Part shown: positions 1 through 5,264 of the stretch, one piece after another
How the letters are laid out: each line of letters begins with the position of its first letter
Position numbering within the stretch: the stretch's first letter is position 1
Source of the DNA: Clostridia bacterium
GTDB taxonomy: Bacteria; Bacillota; Clostridia; Oscillospirales; CAG-272
DNA: 5,264 bases
Assembly: GCA_017457465.1 (NCBI GenBank)
Contig: JAFTHJ010000054.1
Location: 1 to 5,264 of the forward strand
Reading direction: 5' to 3'
Program-made: the position numbers and the translations under genes
The notes under the pieces: model-generated
Databases searched by the model: none
What the model was told of the DNA's origin: nothing
Seen by the model: the letters and a program-made list of their open reading frames with translations, nothing else

Positions 1-2
1 AG

Positions 3-1877
3 CGCCCCGACTTTGTATATGTAACGGGTGACGCCTATGTTGACCACCCCAGCTTCGGCGTGGCTATAATTTCAAGAGTGCTTGAGGCTGCGGGATTTTG
101 CGTGGCAATACTGTCACAGCCCGACTACAAGAGCTGTCAAGCCTTCACCGAGTTTGGCAGACCGAGACTCGGCTTTCTCGTTACGGCGGGAAATATAGAT
201 TCTATGGTTGCGCATTATACGGTCTCCAAAAAGAAAAGAACATACGATTACTATTCCCCCGGAGGTAAGGCGGGGCTTCGTCCCGACAGGGCAACTATAG
301 TTTACTGTAACCGCATAAGAGAGGCGTACGGCGATGTGCCGATAATTATCGGGGGACTTGAGGCGTCCCTGCGCCGTTTCGCACATTACGATTACTGGTC
401 GGACAAGATAAGGCGCTCGATTCTCGTCGATTCACGAGCCGATATTCTTACCTACGGTATGGGCGAGAACATACTTCTGCGAATCGCAACACTTCTCGAC
501 AAGGGCGTTCCCGTCAAGAAGATAAGAGATGTCAGAGGATGTGTCTATATGGCGCAGCCGGAGGATAAGATACACTTTGATGTGGCGGCTGTCTTTGATT
601 ACGACGAGCTGAAAAACAATGACAGGAAATACGCCGAGGCGTTTGGAATACAGTATAAAAATCAGGATTCGATAAGCGGAAAGGCAATAGTCGAGAAATA
701 CGACAACAAGATTCTCGTGCAGAATCCGCCTATGCCGCCGCTTGAGAGGGAGGAGCTTGACAGAGTTTATTCGCTTCCTTATATGAGGACATATCACCCA
801 TCGTACGAGGCGGTGGGCGGTGTTCCCGCAATCGAGGAGGTGCGCTTTTCTATAACCCATAACAGAGGCTGCTTTGGCGCTTGTAATTTCTGCGCTCTTG
901 CCTTTCATCAGGGAAGAACCGTACGCTCGAGAAGCAAGGAGAGTGTTGTTGCGGAGGCAAGGAAAATCACAGAGCTTCCCGATTTCAAGGGATATATTCA
1001 CGATGTCGGTGGCCCGACGGCAAATTTCCGTGAACCCGCTTGTGAGAAGCAGCTTCGCGACGGAGTATGTACGGGCAGAAAATGCCTCGCTCCCACGCCC
1101 TGCAAAAATATAAAGGTCGACCATAGGGAATATACAGAGATAATCTCCGAGATAGAGGCTCTGCCAAAGGTCAAAAAGGTCTTTATTCGCTCGGGTATAC
1201 GCTTCGACTATCTTATGCTTGATAAGGACGAGAGTTTTTTCAAGAAGCTCGTGCGTGACAACGTGAGCGGACAGCTCAAGGTCGCTCCCGAGCATTGCTC
1301 CTCGGCGGTTCTTCGCTGTATGGGTAAACCCGATTTTACTGTTTATGAGGGCTTCAGACGGAGATTCTTCGAGTTGACAAAGAGTATGGGCAAGGAGCAA
1401 TATCTCGTGCCGTATCTTATGTCAAGCCACCCCGGCTCGACGCTTCGGGACGCGCTCGAACTTGCGATATGCCTCAAGCGGGATAATTACGCGCCCGAGC
1501 AGGTTCAGGACTTTTATCCCACCCCCGGAACGGCGTCAACCGTTATGTTCCGCACTGGAATAAATCCGCTTGATATGAAGCCCGTTTACGTTGCTACCGA
1601 TTATCACGAAAAGCAGCTCCAGAGAGCGCTTTTGCAATTCAACAGACCGCAGAACGCCCCACTTGTAAGAGAGGCTTTGCGTAAGCTTGGCAGGGAGGAC
1701 CTTATAGGATATTCAAAGGAGTGTCTTGTACGCCCCGAGAACGGCGGCTCCAAGGTGATACCCCGCGCGACAGGTGAGCGAGGCGGACAGAAAAAGAGTG
1801 TCGGCAGAGCGCCCACGGCGAGAAAATCCCCGACAAAAAAGCCCACAAGGGGAAAAGATAACAAAAAGAAAAGGTAG
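3..1877 (+). CDS. ygiQ: YgiQ-family radical SAM protein, 5' end cut by window edge
   Basis: A radical SAM enzyme of the YgiQ (UPF0313) family; its reaction is not established. The frame is open to the left edge, and the first codons already read as family sequence (VTGDAYVDHPSFG). The GTG at 60 is therefore an internal valine, and the true start lies outside, probably a few dozen residues upstream. Counting from the codon at base 3 there are 624 residues. The 4Fe-4S motif CX3CX2C is C290, C294 and C297 (bases 870-893, CFGACNFC), inside a conserved HNRGC...ALAFHQGR block. A four-cysteine stretch follows (codons at 1041, 1068, 1083, 1101), which YgiQ proteins also have. The C-terminal part (RTGINPLDMKPVY..., LVREALRKLGR) matches the DUF3362-type end. 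The last 40 or so residues are a Lys/Arg-rich, probably disordered tail. No signal peptide is visible in the available part. holA follows after 8 bases, suggesting co-transcription. Family call is firm; function is unknown. Confidence 0.95.
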   Translation, partial: RPDFVYVTGDAYVDHPSFGVAIISRVLEAAGFCVAILSQPDYKSCQAFTEFGRPRLGFLVTAGNIDSMVAHYTVSKKKRTYDYYSPGGKAGLRPDRATIVYCNRIREAYGDVPIIIGGLEASLRRFAHYDYWSDKIRRSILVDSRADILTYGMGENILLRIATLLDKGVPVKKIRDVRGCVYMAQPEDKIHFDVAAVFDYDELKNNDRKYAEAFGIQYKNQDSISGKAIVEKYDNKILVQNPPMPPLEREELDRVYSLPYMRTYHPSYEAVGGVPAIEEVRFSITHNRGCFGACNFCALAFHQGRTVRSRSKESVVAEARKITELPDFKGYIHDVGGPTANFREPACEKQLRDGVCTGRKCLAPTPCKNIKVDHREYTEIISEIEALPKVKKVFIRSGIRFDYLMLDKDESFFKKLVRDNVSGQLKVAPEHCSSAVLRCMGKPDFTVYEGFRRRFFELTKSMGKEQYLVPYLMSSHPGSTLRDALELAICLKRDNYAPEQVQDFYPTPGTASTVMFRTGINPLDMKPVYVATDYHEKQLQRALLQFNRPQNAPLVREALRKLGREDLIGYSKECLVRPENGGSKVIPRATGERGGQKKSVGRAPTARKSPTKKPTRGKDNKKKR

Positions 1878-1885
1878 GCAAATCT

Positions 1886-2917
1886 ATGGAAATAATGAAA
1901 GAGGAAGGCTTTCGAAAGCAGCTGAAGAGCGGACTTTCGGGCGGATATCTTTTCTTCGGCGAGGAGGATTATCTCAAGGCGTTTTCACTCAAGGCGGCGC
2001 GAGATGCCGTCTGTGAGGATAAGTCCTTTGAGATATTCAACGATATGAAGATAGACGCGCTCGACTACAGCGCCCCCGCCTTGCTTGACGCGCTTATGCC
2101 ATTTCCGATGATGAGTGAGAAGAAAATAGTCACGGTAAACGGCATTTGCCCCGATTCAATGAAGCCCTCCGAGATAGATGACCTTTGTGACGCGCTCACG
2201 GCGCTTTCGGAATACGATTACAATGTGCTTATAATCTCGGTACCCGCGGGGGGAATAGACGAGGGAAATCTGCCCAAGCGCCCCTCGGCGTTGCTGACTC
2301 GCCTCTCTAAATACCTTACTCCCGTGAGATTTGAACCGATATCACCCGCAAGACTTGTCTCTTGGGTAGGGAAGCATTTTGCGCACAACGGCGTCACGGC
2401 AAGTCCCGAGGTCTGCTCGTTTATGATAGACTATTGCGGAGCTTCGATGTTCACACTCGCGGCGGAGACCGATAAGTTGGCATATTACGTGCTGCAGCAC
2501 GGAAGGGGAGAGGTGACGCGTGAGGATGTGAAAAATGTATCGATAGCCGAGATAAGCTCGGATACCTTCGCACTTGCCAACGCAATACTAGACGCAAGAT
2601 ACGACGCGGCGCTTGAAGCACTCTCGGTTATGAAATTCCGCCGAGTCGAGCCTGTTATAATTCTCTCCGAGGTGTCAAAGGTTATATGTGACCTTGTTTC
2701 GATAAAGGCAATGATGGAGGAGGGAAAATCCTCGTTCGAGATATCGTCGGCGCTCAAGATGAATGAATACAGGGTGAGAATGTATATGTCGGGAGCGGCG
2801 GGAAAGACTATGAAAAAGCTGAAGAGGGCAATTGAGCTGTGTGCCGAGGCGGATGTCGCTCTCAAGCTCTCGCCGCAGGGATATACGGCGATAGAAAAGC
2901 TTATTTGTTCGTTGTAA
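1886..2917 (+). CDS. holA: DNA polymerase III subunit delta (HolA)
   Basis: Delta subunit of the replicative clamp loader, which opens the sliding clamp and loads it onto primed DNA in the cytoplasm. The protein has 343 residues, a normal length. Near the N-terminus (20-30) it has the degenerate P-loop region typical of delta, GYLFFGEEDYL, with no working Walker A lysine/serine; delta does not bind ATP. Around 145-160 the RFEPISPARLVSWV segment matches the end of the first domain. Residues 223-236 (ISSDTFALANAILD) are the usual 'F.L.dAi' signature of the middle domain. The C-terminal helical collar follows (255-343), with the family-like ending AEADVALKLSPQGYTAIEKL. The ATG at 1886 is chosen because AAGGTAGG (1871-1878), overlapping the ygiQ stop, lies 7 bases upstream. 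A second ATG at 1895 is too far from it. Likely in one operon with ygiQ and the methyltransferase gene. Sequence is divergent but the architecture is convincing. Confidence 0.88.
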   Translation: MEIMKEEGFRKQLKSGLSGGYLFFGEEDYLKAFSLKAARDAVCEDKSFEIFNDMKIDALDYSAPALLDALMPFPMMSEKKIVTVNGICPDSMKPSEIDDLCDALTALSEYDYNVLIISVPAGGIDEGNLPKRPSALLTRLSKYLTPVRFEPISPARLVSWVGKHFAHNGVTASPEVCSFMIDYCGASMFTLAAETDKLAYYVLQHGRGEVTREDVKNVSIAEISSDTFALANAILDARYDAALEALSVMKFRRVEPVIILSEVSKVICDLVSIKAMMEEGKSSFEISSALKMNEYRVRMYMSGAAGKTMKKLKRAIELCAEADVALKLSPQGYTAIEKLICSL

Positions 2918-2930
2918 AGAAAGGCTAAAA

Positions 2931-3536
2931 ATGAAAGATGTAATTGAGCATTACGATAAATTGATAGATGAAAATAATGACCCCGTTCACGATCCTGAAC
3001 CATTAAGAGCTTATATGAATAAGTGGGACGGAGAGAAATTTATTGAAAGTATGCGGCTTGATAAGCGGAAATCTGTTTTGGAAATCGGAGTAGGCACAGG
3101 TCGTCTTGCAATTAAAGTTGCACCGCTGTGTCAACGATTTACTGGAATTGATGTTTCTCCCAAAACAATTGCAAGAGCTTCCGAAAACCTTTCCTCGTAT
3201 CAAAATATTGAGCTTGTTTGCGACGATTTTACATCATTTTTATTCAATGACCGTTTTGACGTAATATATTCATCTTTGACTTTTATGCATATAAAAGATA
3301 AATTATCTGCAATTAAGAAAATTACGGCGTTACTGAATAATGACGGACTGTTCGTTTTGTCGATTGACAAAAACCAAAACGATTTTATAGATATGGGAAC
3401 AAGAAAAATAAAAATATATCCCGATAATCCAACAGATATATGTAACTATATTTCAGAAGCGAAACTAAAACTTATAGTTAGATTTGAAACAGAACACGCA
3501 TACGTTATGGTCAGCAAAAAAGCCTCCCTTGTGTAA
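2931..3536 (+). CDS. Class I SAM-dependent methyltransferase
   Basis: A small cytoplasmic methyltransferase (201 residues) with a Rossmann fold; the substrate cannot be told. Motif I is VLEIGVGTGRLA (49-60) with the glycine-rich SAM loop. The acidic end of strand 2 is D74 in GIDVSP. CDDF at 97-100 fits motif II/III, FDVIYSSLTFMHI (109-121) the motif IV region, and LNNDGLFVLSI (135-145) strand 5. The C-terminal strand AYVMVSKK is where such proteins usually end. The start ATG has AAGAAAGG (2917-2923) 7 bases upstream, and holA ends 13 bases before, so it is probably read from the same transcript. Codon use is much more A/T-rich than in ygiQ and holA, which hints at a separate origin. The last six residues (196-201) and the TAA lie inside the left copy of the inverted repeat, so the natural end may have been replaced by the insertion. 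The fold call is firm. Confidence 0.9.
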   Translation: MKDVIEHYDKLIDENNDPVHDPEPLRAYMNKWDGEKFIESMRLDKRKSVLEIGVGTGRLAIKVAPLCQRFTGIDVSPKTIARASENLSSYQNIELVCDDFTSFLFNDRFDVIYSSLTFMHIKDKLSAIKKITALLNNDGLFVLSIDKNQNDFIDMGTRKIKIYPDNPTDICNYISEAKLKLIVRFETEHAYVMVSKKASLV

Positions 3537-3543
3537 AGGGAGG
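3516..3543 (-). terminator. Outward (leftward) hairpin-T6 terminator in the left repeat
   Basis: Read on the minus strand, the 8-bp stem CCTCCCTT/AAGGGAGG with a 5-base loop is followed after GC by TTTTTT (complement of 3516-3521). This is a good intrinsic terminator shape for transcripts leaving the element leftward, antisense to the methyltransferase gene. Confidence 0.5.
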
Positions 3544-3561
3544 TGGCACGCGGAGCGTGAC

Positions 3562-3567
3562 GGAGGG
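3562..3567 (+). promoter_or_regulatory. Shine-Dalgarno of the DUF559 gene, supplied by the left repeat
   Basis: GGAGGG sits 6 bases before the ATG at 3574. It belongs to the conserved inner end of the repeat (GAGGGATTGTT is also present in the other copy), so the repeat itself provides the translation start signal for the gene it bounds. Confidence 0.7.
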
Positions 3568-3573
3568 ATTGTT

Positions 3574-3933
3574 ATGGAGAGAAAATACAACAAGGACATT
3601 GTTCCAACCGCTAAAATGTTACGAAAAAAATATGACAAAGGAAGAAAAACACCTTTGGTACGATTTTCTGCGTGATTATCCTATTCGTTTTTCTCGTCAA
3701 AAAGTTCTCGGTAAATATATTGTCGATTTAAGGCAAAGCTTGTAATCGAACTTGATGGTTCGGGGCATTACACAGAAGAAGGAAAGCAATACGATGAAGA
3801 ACGAACAGCTTTTCTTGAAGAGTATGGATTGACGGTTATTAGAATACCAAACACAGAAATACATAAAAACTTTCAAGGTGTCTGCCAATATATCGATCAT
3901 CTAGTTGAACAATCCCTCAGTCAGCTTCGCTGA
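3574..3933 (+). pseudogene. DUF559 (Vsr-like) endonuclease, disrupted by two frame lesions
   Basis: Remnant of a small DUF559-family protein, a PD-(D/E)XK-type fold related to very-short-patch-repair endonucleases; the family's role is poorly known. Three pieces in two frames make one product. Piece 1 is MERKYNKDIVPTAKMLRK (from 3574). Piece 2 is NMTKEEKHLWYDFLRDYPIRFSRQKVLGKYIVD up to about 3729, shifted by one base at the A7 run 3624-3630, where six A's would keep the frame. Piece 3, back in the first frame from 3730, is KAKLVIELDGSGHYTEEGK and onward to NFQGVCQYIDHLVEQSLSQLR, stop 3931-3933. Between pieces 2 and 3 the usual 'DFYCxKAKLVIELDGSxH' motif lacks about FYCA, which fits a 10-base deletion. 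Pieces 2 and 3 carry the expected core residues (IVD, ELDG, the later arginine in TVIRI). The gene was about 120 residues when intact. The first frame stops at 3673-3675, so no functional protein is expected. Confidence 0.85.
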
Positions 3934-3961
3934 CAGCTCCCTTTACACAAGGGAGCCTTTT
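3908..3961 (-). repeat. Right inverted repeat, two hairpins
   Basis: Inverted partner of 3516-3573. Hairpin 1 is GCTCCCTT/AAGGGAGC (3936-3943 with 3949-3956, loop TACAC). Hairpin 2 is GTCAGC/GCTGAC (3920-3925 with 3929-3934, loop TTC). Compared with the left copy, the stem sequences differ but pairing is kept: the terminal C-G pair of hairpin 1 is G-C here, and hairpin 2 has a different yet fully paired stem. The end of the DUF559 reading frame (EQSLSQLR, stop at 3931-3933) is encoded within it. Confidence 0.85.
3936..3961 (+). terminator. Outward (rightward) hairpin-T4 terminator in the right repeat
   Basis: The stem GCTCCCTT/AAGGGAGC (3936-3956) is followed directly by CTTTT. It would end plus-strand transcripts coming from ygiQ, holA, the methyltransferase gene and the DUF559 remnant; no other terminator lies between those genes. 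Confidence 0.6.
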
Positions 3962-3989
3962 ATCTAACTGTTTCTACTGCTTATAAAAT

Positions 3990-4030
3990 AAATTTCCCGC
4001 AAACCGTTAGTTTTGGTCTGCGGAAATTTT
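3990..4030 (-). terminator. Hairpin terminator after the glycosidase gene, possibly two-way
   Basis: AAATTTCCCGCAAACC (3990-4005) pairs with GGTCTGCGGAAATTT (4015-4029), with one bulge and one mismatch and a 9-base loop. On the minus strand it begins about 33 bases past the glycosidase stop codon, and its last bases run into TTTATTTTAT. On the plus strand it is followed by T-rich sequence too, so it may work both ways between the converging genes. Confidence 0.6.
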
Positions 4031-4062
4031 ACTTTTTGAAATTATTCTATAATCCGGTCCTT

Positions 4063-4965
4063 TTATCTGGCACTCCAATCAATATCAAGCTCGGCGTTTC
4101 TGTCACACACAAGTATGCCGTTCTCAATTTTCAGCTCCGCCATATGCACCGAGGAGCGCTCGGGAATGTCGGTATCGGGCTGGGTGAAATAGACGATATA
4201 GGCGCGAGAGTCGATTACGAAGATATCGGCGTGTGCTCCCTTGGCGTTATCGTCCCGTCTTGTTCCCGCCTCGGCAAGAATATTGTCCGCCTGACGGACA
4301 AAATGCTCACCGTCCTCGGATACATAGACCGCAAGTCCTTTCCATACATCGGATATCAGCCAGATTTTTTCGCCCAGCTCAAATACGTTCGGCCCCTCTT
4401 GCTTCGCGTCGGAAACGGCGATTCCGCGGTATTCCCAGTCGTAAAGATTTTTACTGTCGGCATAGCAGATACAGGAATTCTGCCTCTCGTCCTTGTACCA
4501 CATACGCCATATTCCCGAGGGGAGCTTGTACAGGCAAGGGTCGATTATTCTGGACGATGCAAAGGTCAGAGGTCCGATATGCTCCCAATAAAAGAGGTCG
4601 CGCGAGGTGTAATGCTCGATAGAAGCCTTGCCGCGCCATTTCGTGTAGATTCCGCATATGTATGTGACATACATATGGTAGAGCCCCTCCGAGGGGTCAT
4701 ATATTATCTCGGGTGCCCAAAAGGTGTTGTGACCGAACTCGAAATCGAGGTCGAGAGCGCCTCTGTAGTGCCACTCGGCACCGTCAAAGGACTCGGCAAC
4801 GCCTATAGCCGTACCGTAAGCGAAGGAAACTCCCTCTACGGGCTGATTCGCGCGGCGTTGGGTATAAAACATATAAAACACACCGTCAGATTCCTTGCGG
4901 ATTATCATAGGATCTGCGGCTCCGTTGTATATCGGGTCCTTGTAAAGCGGGGAAGGAACTATCAT
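4063..4965 (-). CDS. Five-bladed beta-propeller glycosidase, GH43-like
   Basis: A predicted glycoside hydrolase of the GH43/GH32 type propeller fold, 300 residues, with no signal peptide or membrane segment, so it should act on imported oligosaccharides in the cytoplasm. Evidence is the repeated blade pattern (GVFYMFYTQ, GLYHMYVTY, GIWRMWYKD, KIWLISDVW, RAYIVYFTQ) and acidic residues where the family has its catalytic triad: D18 in NGAADPM (general base), D142 in RIIDPCLYK (pKa modulator) and E190 in KQEGPNVFE (candidate general acid). FWAPEI (82-87) is the common 'WAP[DE]' signature. The assignment of the triad is by motif position only. The ATG at 4965 is chosen over one 34 codons upstream because AAAGGAG lies 8 bases before it and the promoter overlaps the extra codons. 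It is a single-gene unit, convergent with the ygiQ-holA operon. Substrate cannot be given; arabinosides or xylosides are usual for GH43, and a related propeller family remains possible. Confidence 0.8.
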   Translation of the reverse strand: MIVPSPLYKDPIYNGAADPMIIRKESDGVFYMFYTQRRANQPVEGVSFAYGTAIGVAESFDGAEWHYRGALDLDFEFGHNTFWAPEIIYDPSEGLYHMYVTYICGIYTKWRGKASIEHYTSRDLFYWEHIGPLTFASSRIIDPCLYKLPSGIWRMWYKDERQNSCICYADSKNLYDWEYRGIAVSDAKQEGPNVFELGEKIWLISDVWKGLAVYVSEDGEHFVRQADNILAEAGTRRDDNAKGAHADIFVIDSRAYIVYFTQPDTDIPERSSVHMAELKIENGILVCDRNAELDIDWSAR

Positions 4966-4973
4966 ATTGATTT

Positions 4974-4980
4974 CTCCTTT
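4974..4980 (-). promoter_or_regulatory. Shine-Dalgarno fixing the glycosidase start
   Basis: AAAGGAG on the minus strand ends 8 bases before the ATG at 4965. It decides against the longer frame that would begin at 5067, which has no comparable site. Confidence 0.85.
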
Positions 4981-5000
4981 TGGTGATTTTACTTTATAAT

Positions 5001-5029
5001 ATTTTACCACAAATCGAATATGGTGTAAA
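5001..5029 (-). promoter_or_regulatory. Sigma-A promoter of the glycosidase gene
   Basis: On the minus strand, TTTACA (5029-5024) and TAAAAT (5006-5001) are separated by exactly 17 bases, with a TG one base before the -10 (extended -10). Transcription would begin near 4995, leaving a leader of about 30 bases that holds the ribosome site. I see no clear operator, though ATTTTACCACAAATCGAATA around it is A/T-rich and could hide one. Confidence 0.7.
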
Positions 5030-5219
5030 TAAAAAATATAACGGAAATAATCACTGTTTTGAATCAAAATAAAGGAATAGCAGCTAAAGAATCGGAAATA
5101 ATAAATGAGGAAGCCGAGTGTGGAATAGAAGATTTAATGATAAAAAAGCACATAAAACTCGGTCGGCAAGGACATTTTTATGGAAAAAAGATAAAAATTT
5201 ATAATTTCGAAAAAAACAC
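5030..5219. other. A/T-rich intergenic stretch with a weak short reading frame
   Basis: This lies between two divergent promoters. One plus-strand frame stays open from 5029 to a TGA at 5221-5223; from a TTG at 5059 it would give 54 residues, ending IKLGRQGHFYGKKIKIYNF and a few more. There is no ATG near its beginning and no good ribosome site, and its stop overlaps the -35 box of the next promoter. It may be a worn gene remnant or chance. I recognise no family in it. Confidence 0.25.
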
Positions 5220-5248
5220 TTGACAATCGAAAATATTTCTGTTATAAT
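5220..5248 (+). promoter_or_regulatory. Near-consensus sigma-A promoter pointing out of the window
   Basis: A perfect TTGACA (5220-5225), 17 bases, and a perfect TATAAT (5243-5248), with TG one base upstream of the -10. This is the strongest promoter in the window. The start site should fall near 5255, so its gene or RNA lies to the right and cannot be named from here. Confidence 0.85.
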
Positions 5249-5264
5249 ACCATTTGCTAATGGG

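Larger units (their letters stand above)
3516..3573 (+). repeat. Left inverted repeat, two hairpins
   Basis: About 58 bases that match the reverse complement of 3908-3961. The shared core includes TCCCTTGTGTAAAGGGAG and, at the inner end, GAGGGATTGTT. Hairpin 1 is CCTCCCTT/AAGGGAGG (3523-3530 with 3536-3543, loop GTGTA). Hairpin 2 is CACGC/GCGTG (3547-3551 with 3555-3559, loop GGA), extendable by two positions with one mismatch. The repeat contains the methyltransferase stop codon (3534-3536) and the Shine-Dalgarno used by the nuclease gene (3562-3567). Confidence 0.85.
3516..3961. mobile_element. Small inverted-repeat-bounded element carrying a broken DUF559 nuclease gene
   Basis: A unit of about 446 bp bounded by two imperfect inverted copies of the same two-hairpin repeat, with only the nuclease pseudogene between them. 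Seen directly: the repeats, the hairpins and the coding remnant that runs into both of them. Inferred: that the whole unit moved or was inserted as one piece. I see no convincing target-site duplication at its borders, and no transposase is present. It could be a MITE-like element moved in trans, a nuclease-assisted repeat comparable in layout to REP-associated transposase units, or two independent repeat insertions that trapped a gene. Confidence 0.6.

Noticed and set aside
60..62. GTG as the start of the ygiQ gene
   Set aside because: The 19 codons before it are open and read as conserved YgiQ sequence (VTGDAYVDHPSFG), so this is an internal valine.
432..1400. Long minus-strand open frame of 322 codons inside ygiQ
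   Set aside because: It lies opposite strongly conserved YgiQ sequence including the radical SAM motif, its translation resembles no family, and it has no promoter or ribosome site.
1745..1874. Lys/Arg-rich tail of YgiQ as a foreign fusion or frameshift
   Set aside because: YgiQ proteins commonly end in variable basic low-complexity tails, and the frame and codon use continue smoothly.
2485..3003. Minus-strand open frame of 172 codons over the end of holA
   Set aside because: It is antisense to the clear HolA C-terminal domain and spans the holA-methyltransferase junction; no start signals.
3516..3961. CRISPR array or toxin-antitoxin reading of the repeat region
   Set aside because: There are only two repeat copies, in inverted orientation, with a recognisable coding remnant between them; no regular spacers and no second small gene.
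4036..4986. Long plus-strand open frame of 316 codons over the glycosidase gene
   Set aside because: It is the antisense shadow of the propeller protein, which shows repeated family motifs; the shadow product has none and no ribosome site.
4966..5067. Extra 34 codons at the start of the glycosidase
   Set aside because: They overlap the promoter and the ribosome site, are A/T-rich, and do not resemble the propeller family or a signal peptide.

Overview
The window looks like a piece of a Bacillota chromosome, most likely a gut-type Clostridia (Oscillospiraceae-like). The reasons are clostridial-style YgiQ and HolA proteins, strong AGGAGG-type ribosome sites, A/T-rich sigma-A promoters, and a palindromic repeat of a kind I recall (from memory, not searched) as abundant in gut Clostridia. 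The lineage call is inference.

Left half, plus strand: a 5'-incomplete ygiQ-family radical SAM gene, then holA (DNA polymerase III delta subunit) 8 bases after its stop, then a class I SAM-dependent methyltransferase gene 13 bases after holA. The spacing suggests one transcription unit whose promoter lies left of the window. The methyltransferase is visibly more A/T-rich than the two genes before it and may be a later arrival.

Centre (about 3516-3961): a compact element of about 446 bp. Two imperfect inverted copies of a 55-58 bp repeat, each made of two hairpins, enclose a broken gene for a DUF559 (Vsr-like) endonuclease. The left repeat supplies the stop codon of the methyltransferase and the Shine-Dalgarno of the nuclease gene. 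The right repeat supplies the nuclease's last codons. Read outward, each repeat is a hairpin followed by a T run, so the element carries outward-facing terminators. The nuclease frame is broken by an extra A in an A7 run and by an apparent 10-base deletion next to a core motif. This is the most interesting part of the window.

Right half, minus strand: a complete gene for a cytoplasmic five-bladed beta-propeller glycosidase resembling GH43, with its own promoter, a clear ribosome site that fixes the start, and a hairpin terminator between it and the repeat element. The last 200 bases are A/T-rich, hold at most a weak short reading frame, and end with a near-consensus sigma-A promoter pointing right, so another transcription unit begins just past the edge.
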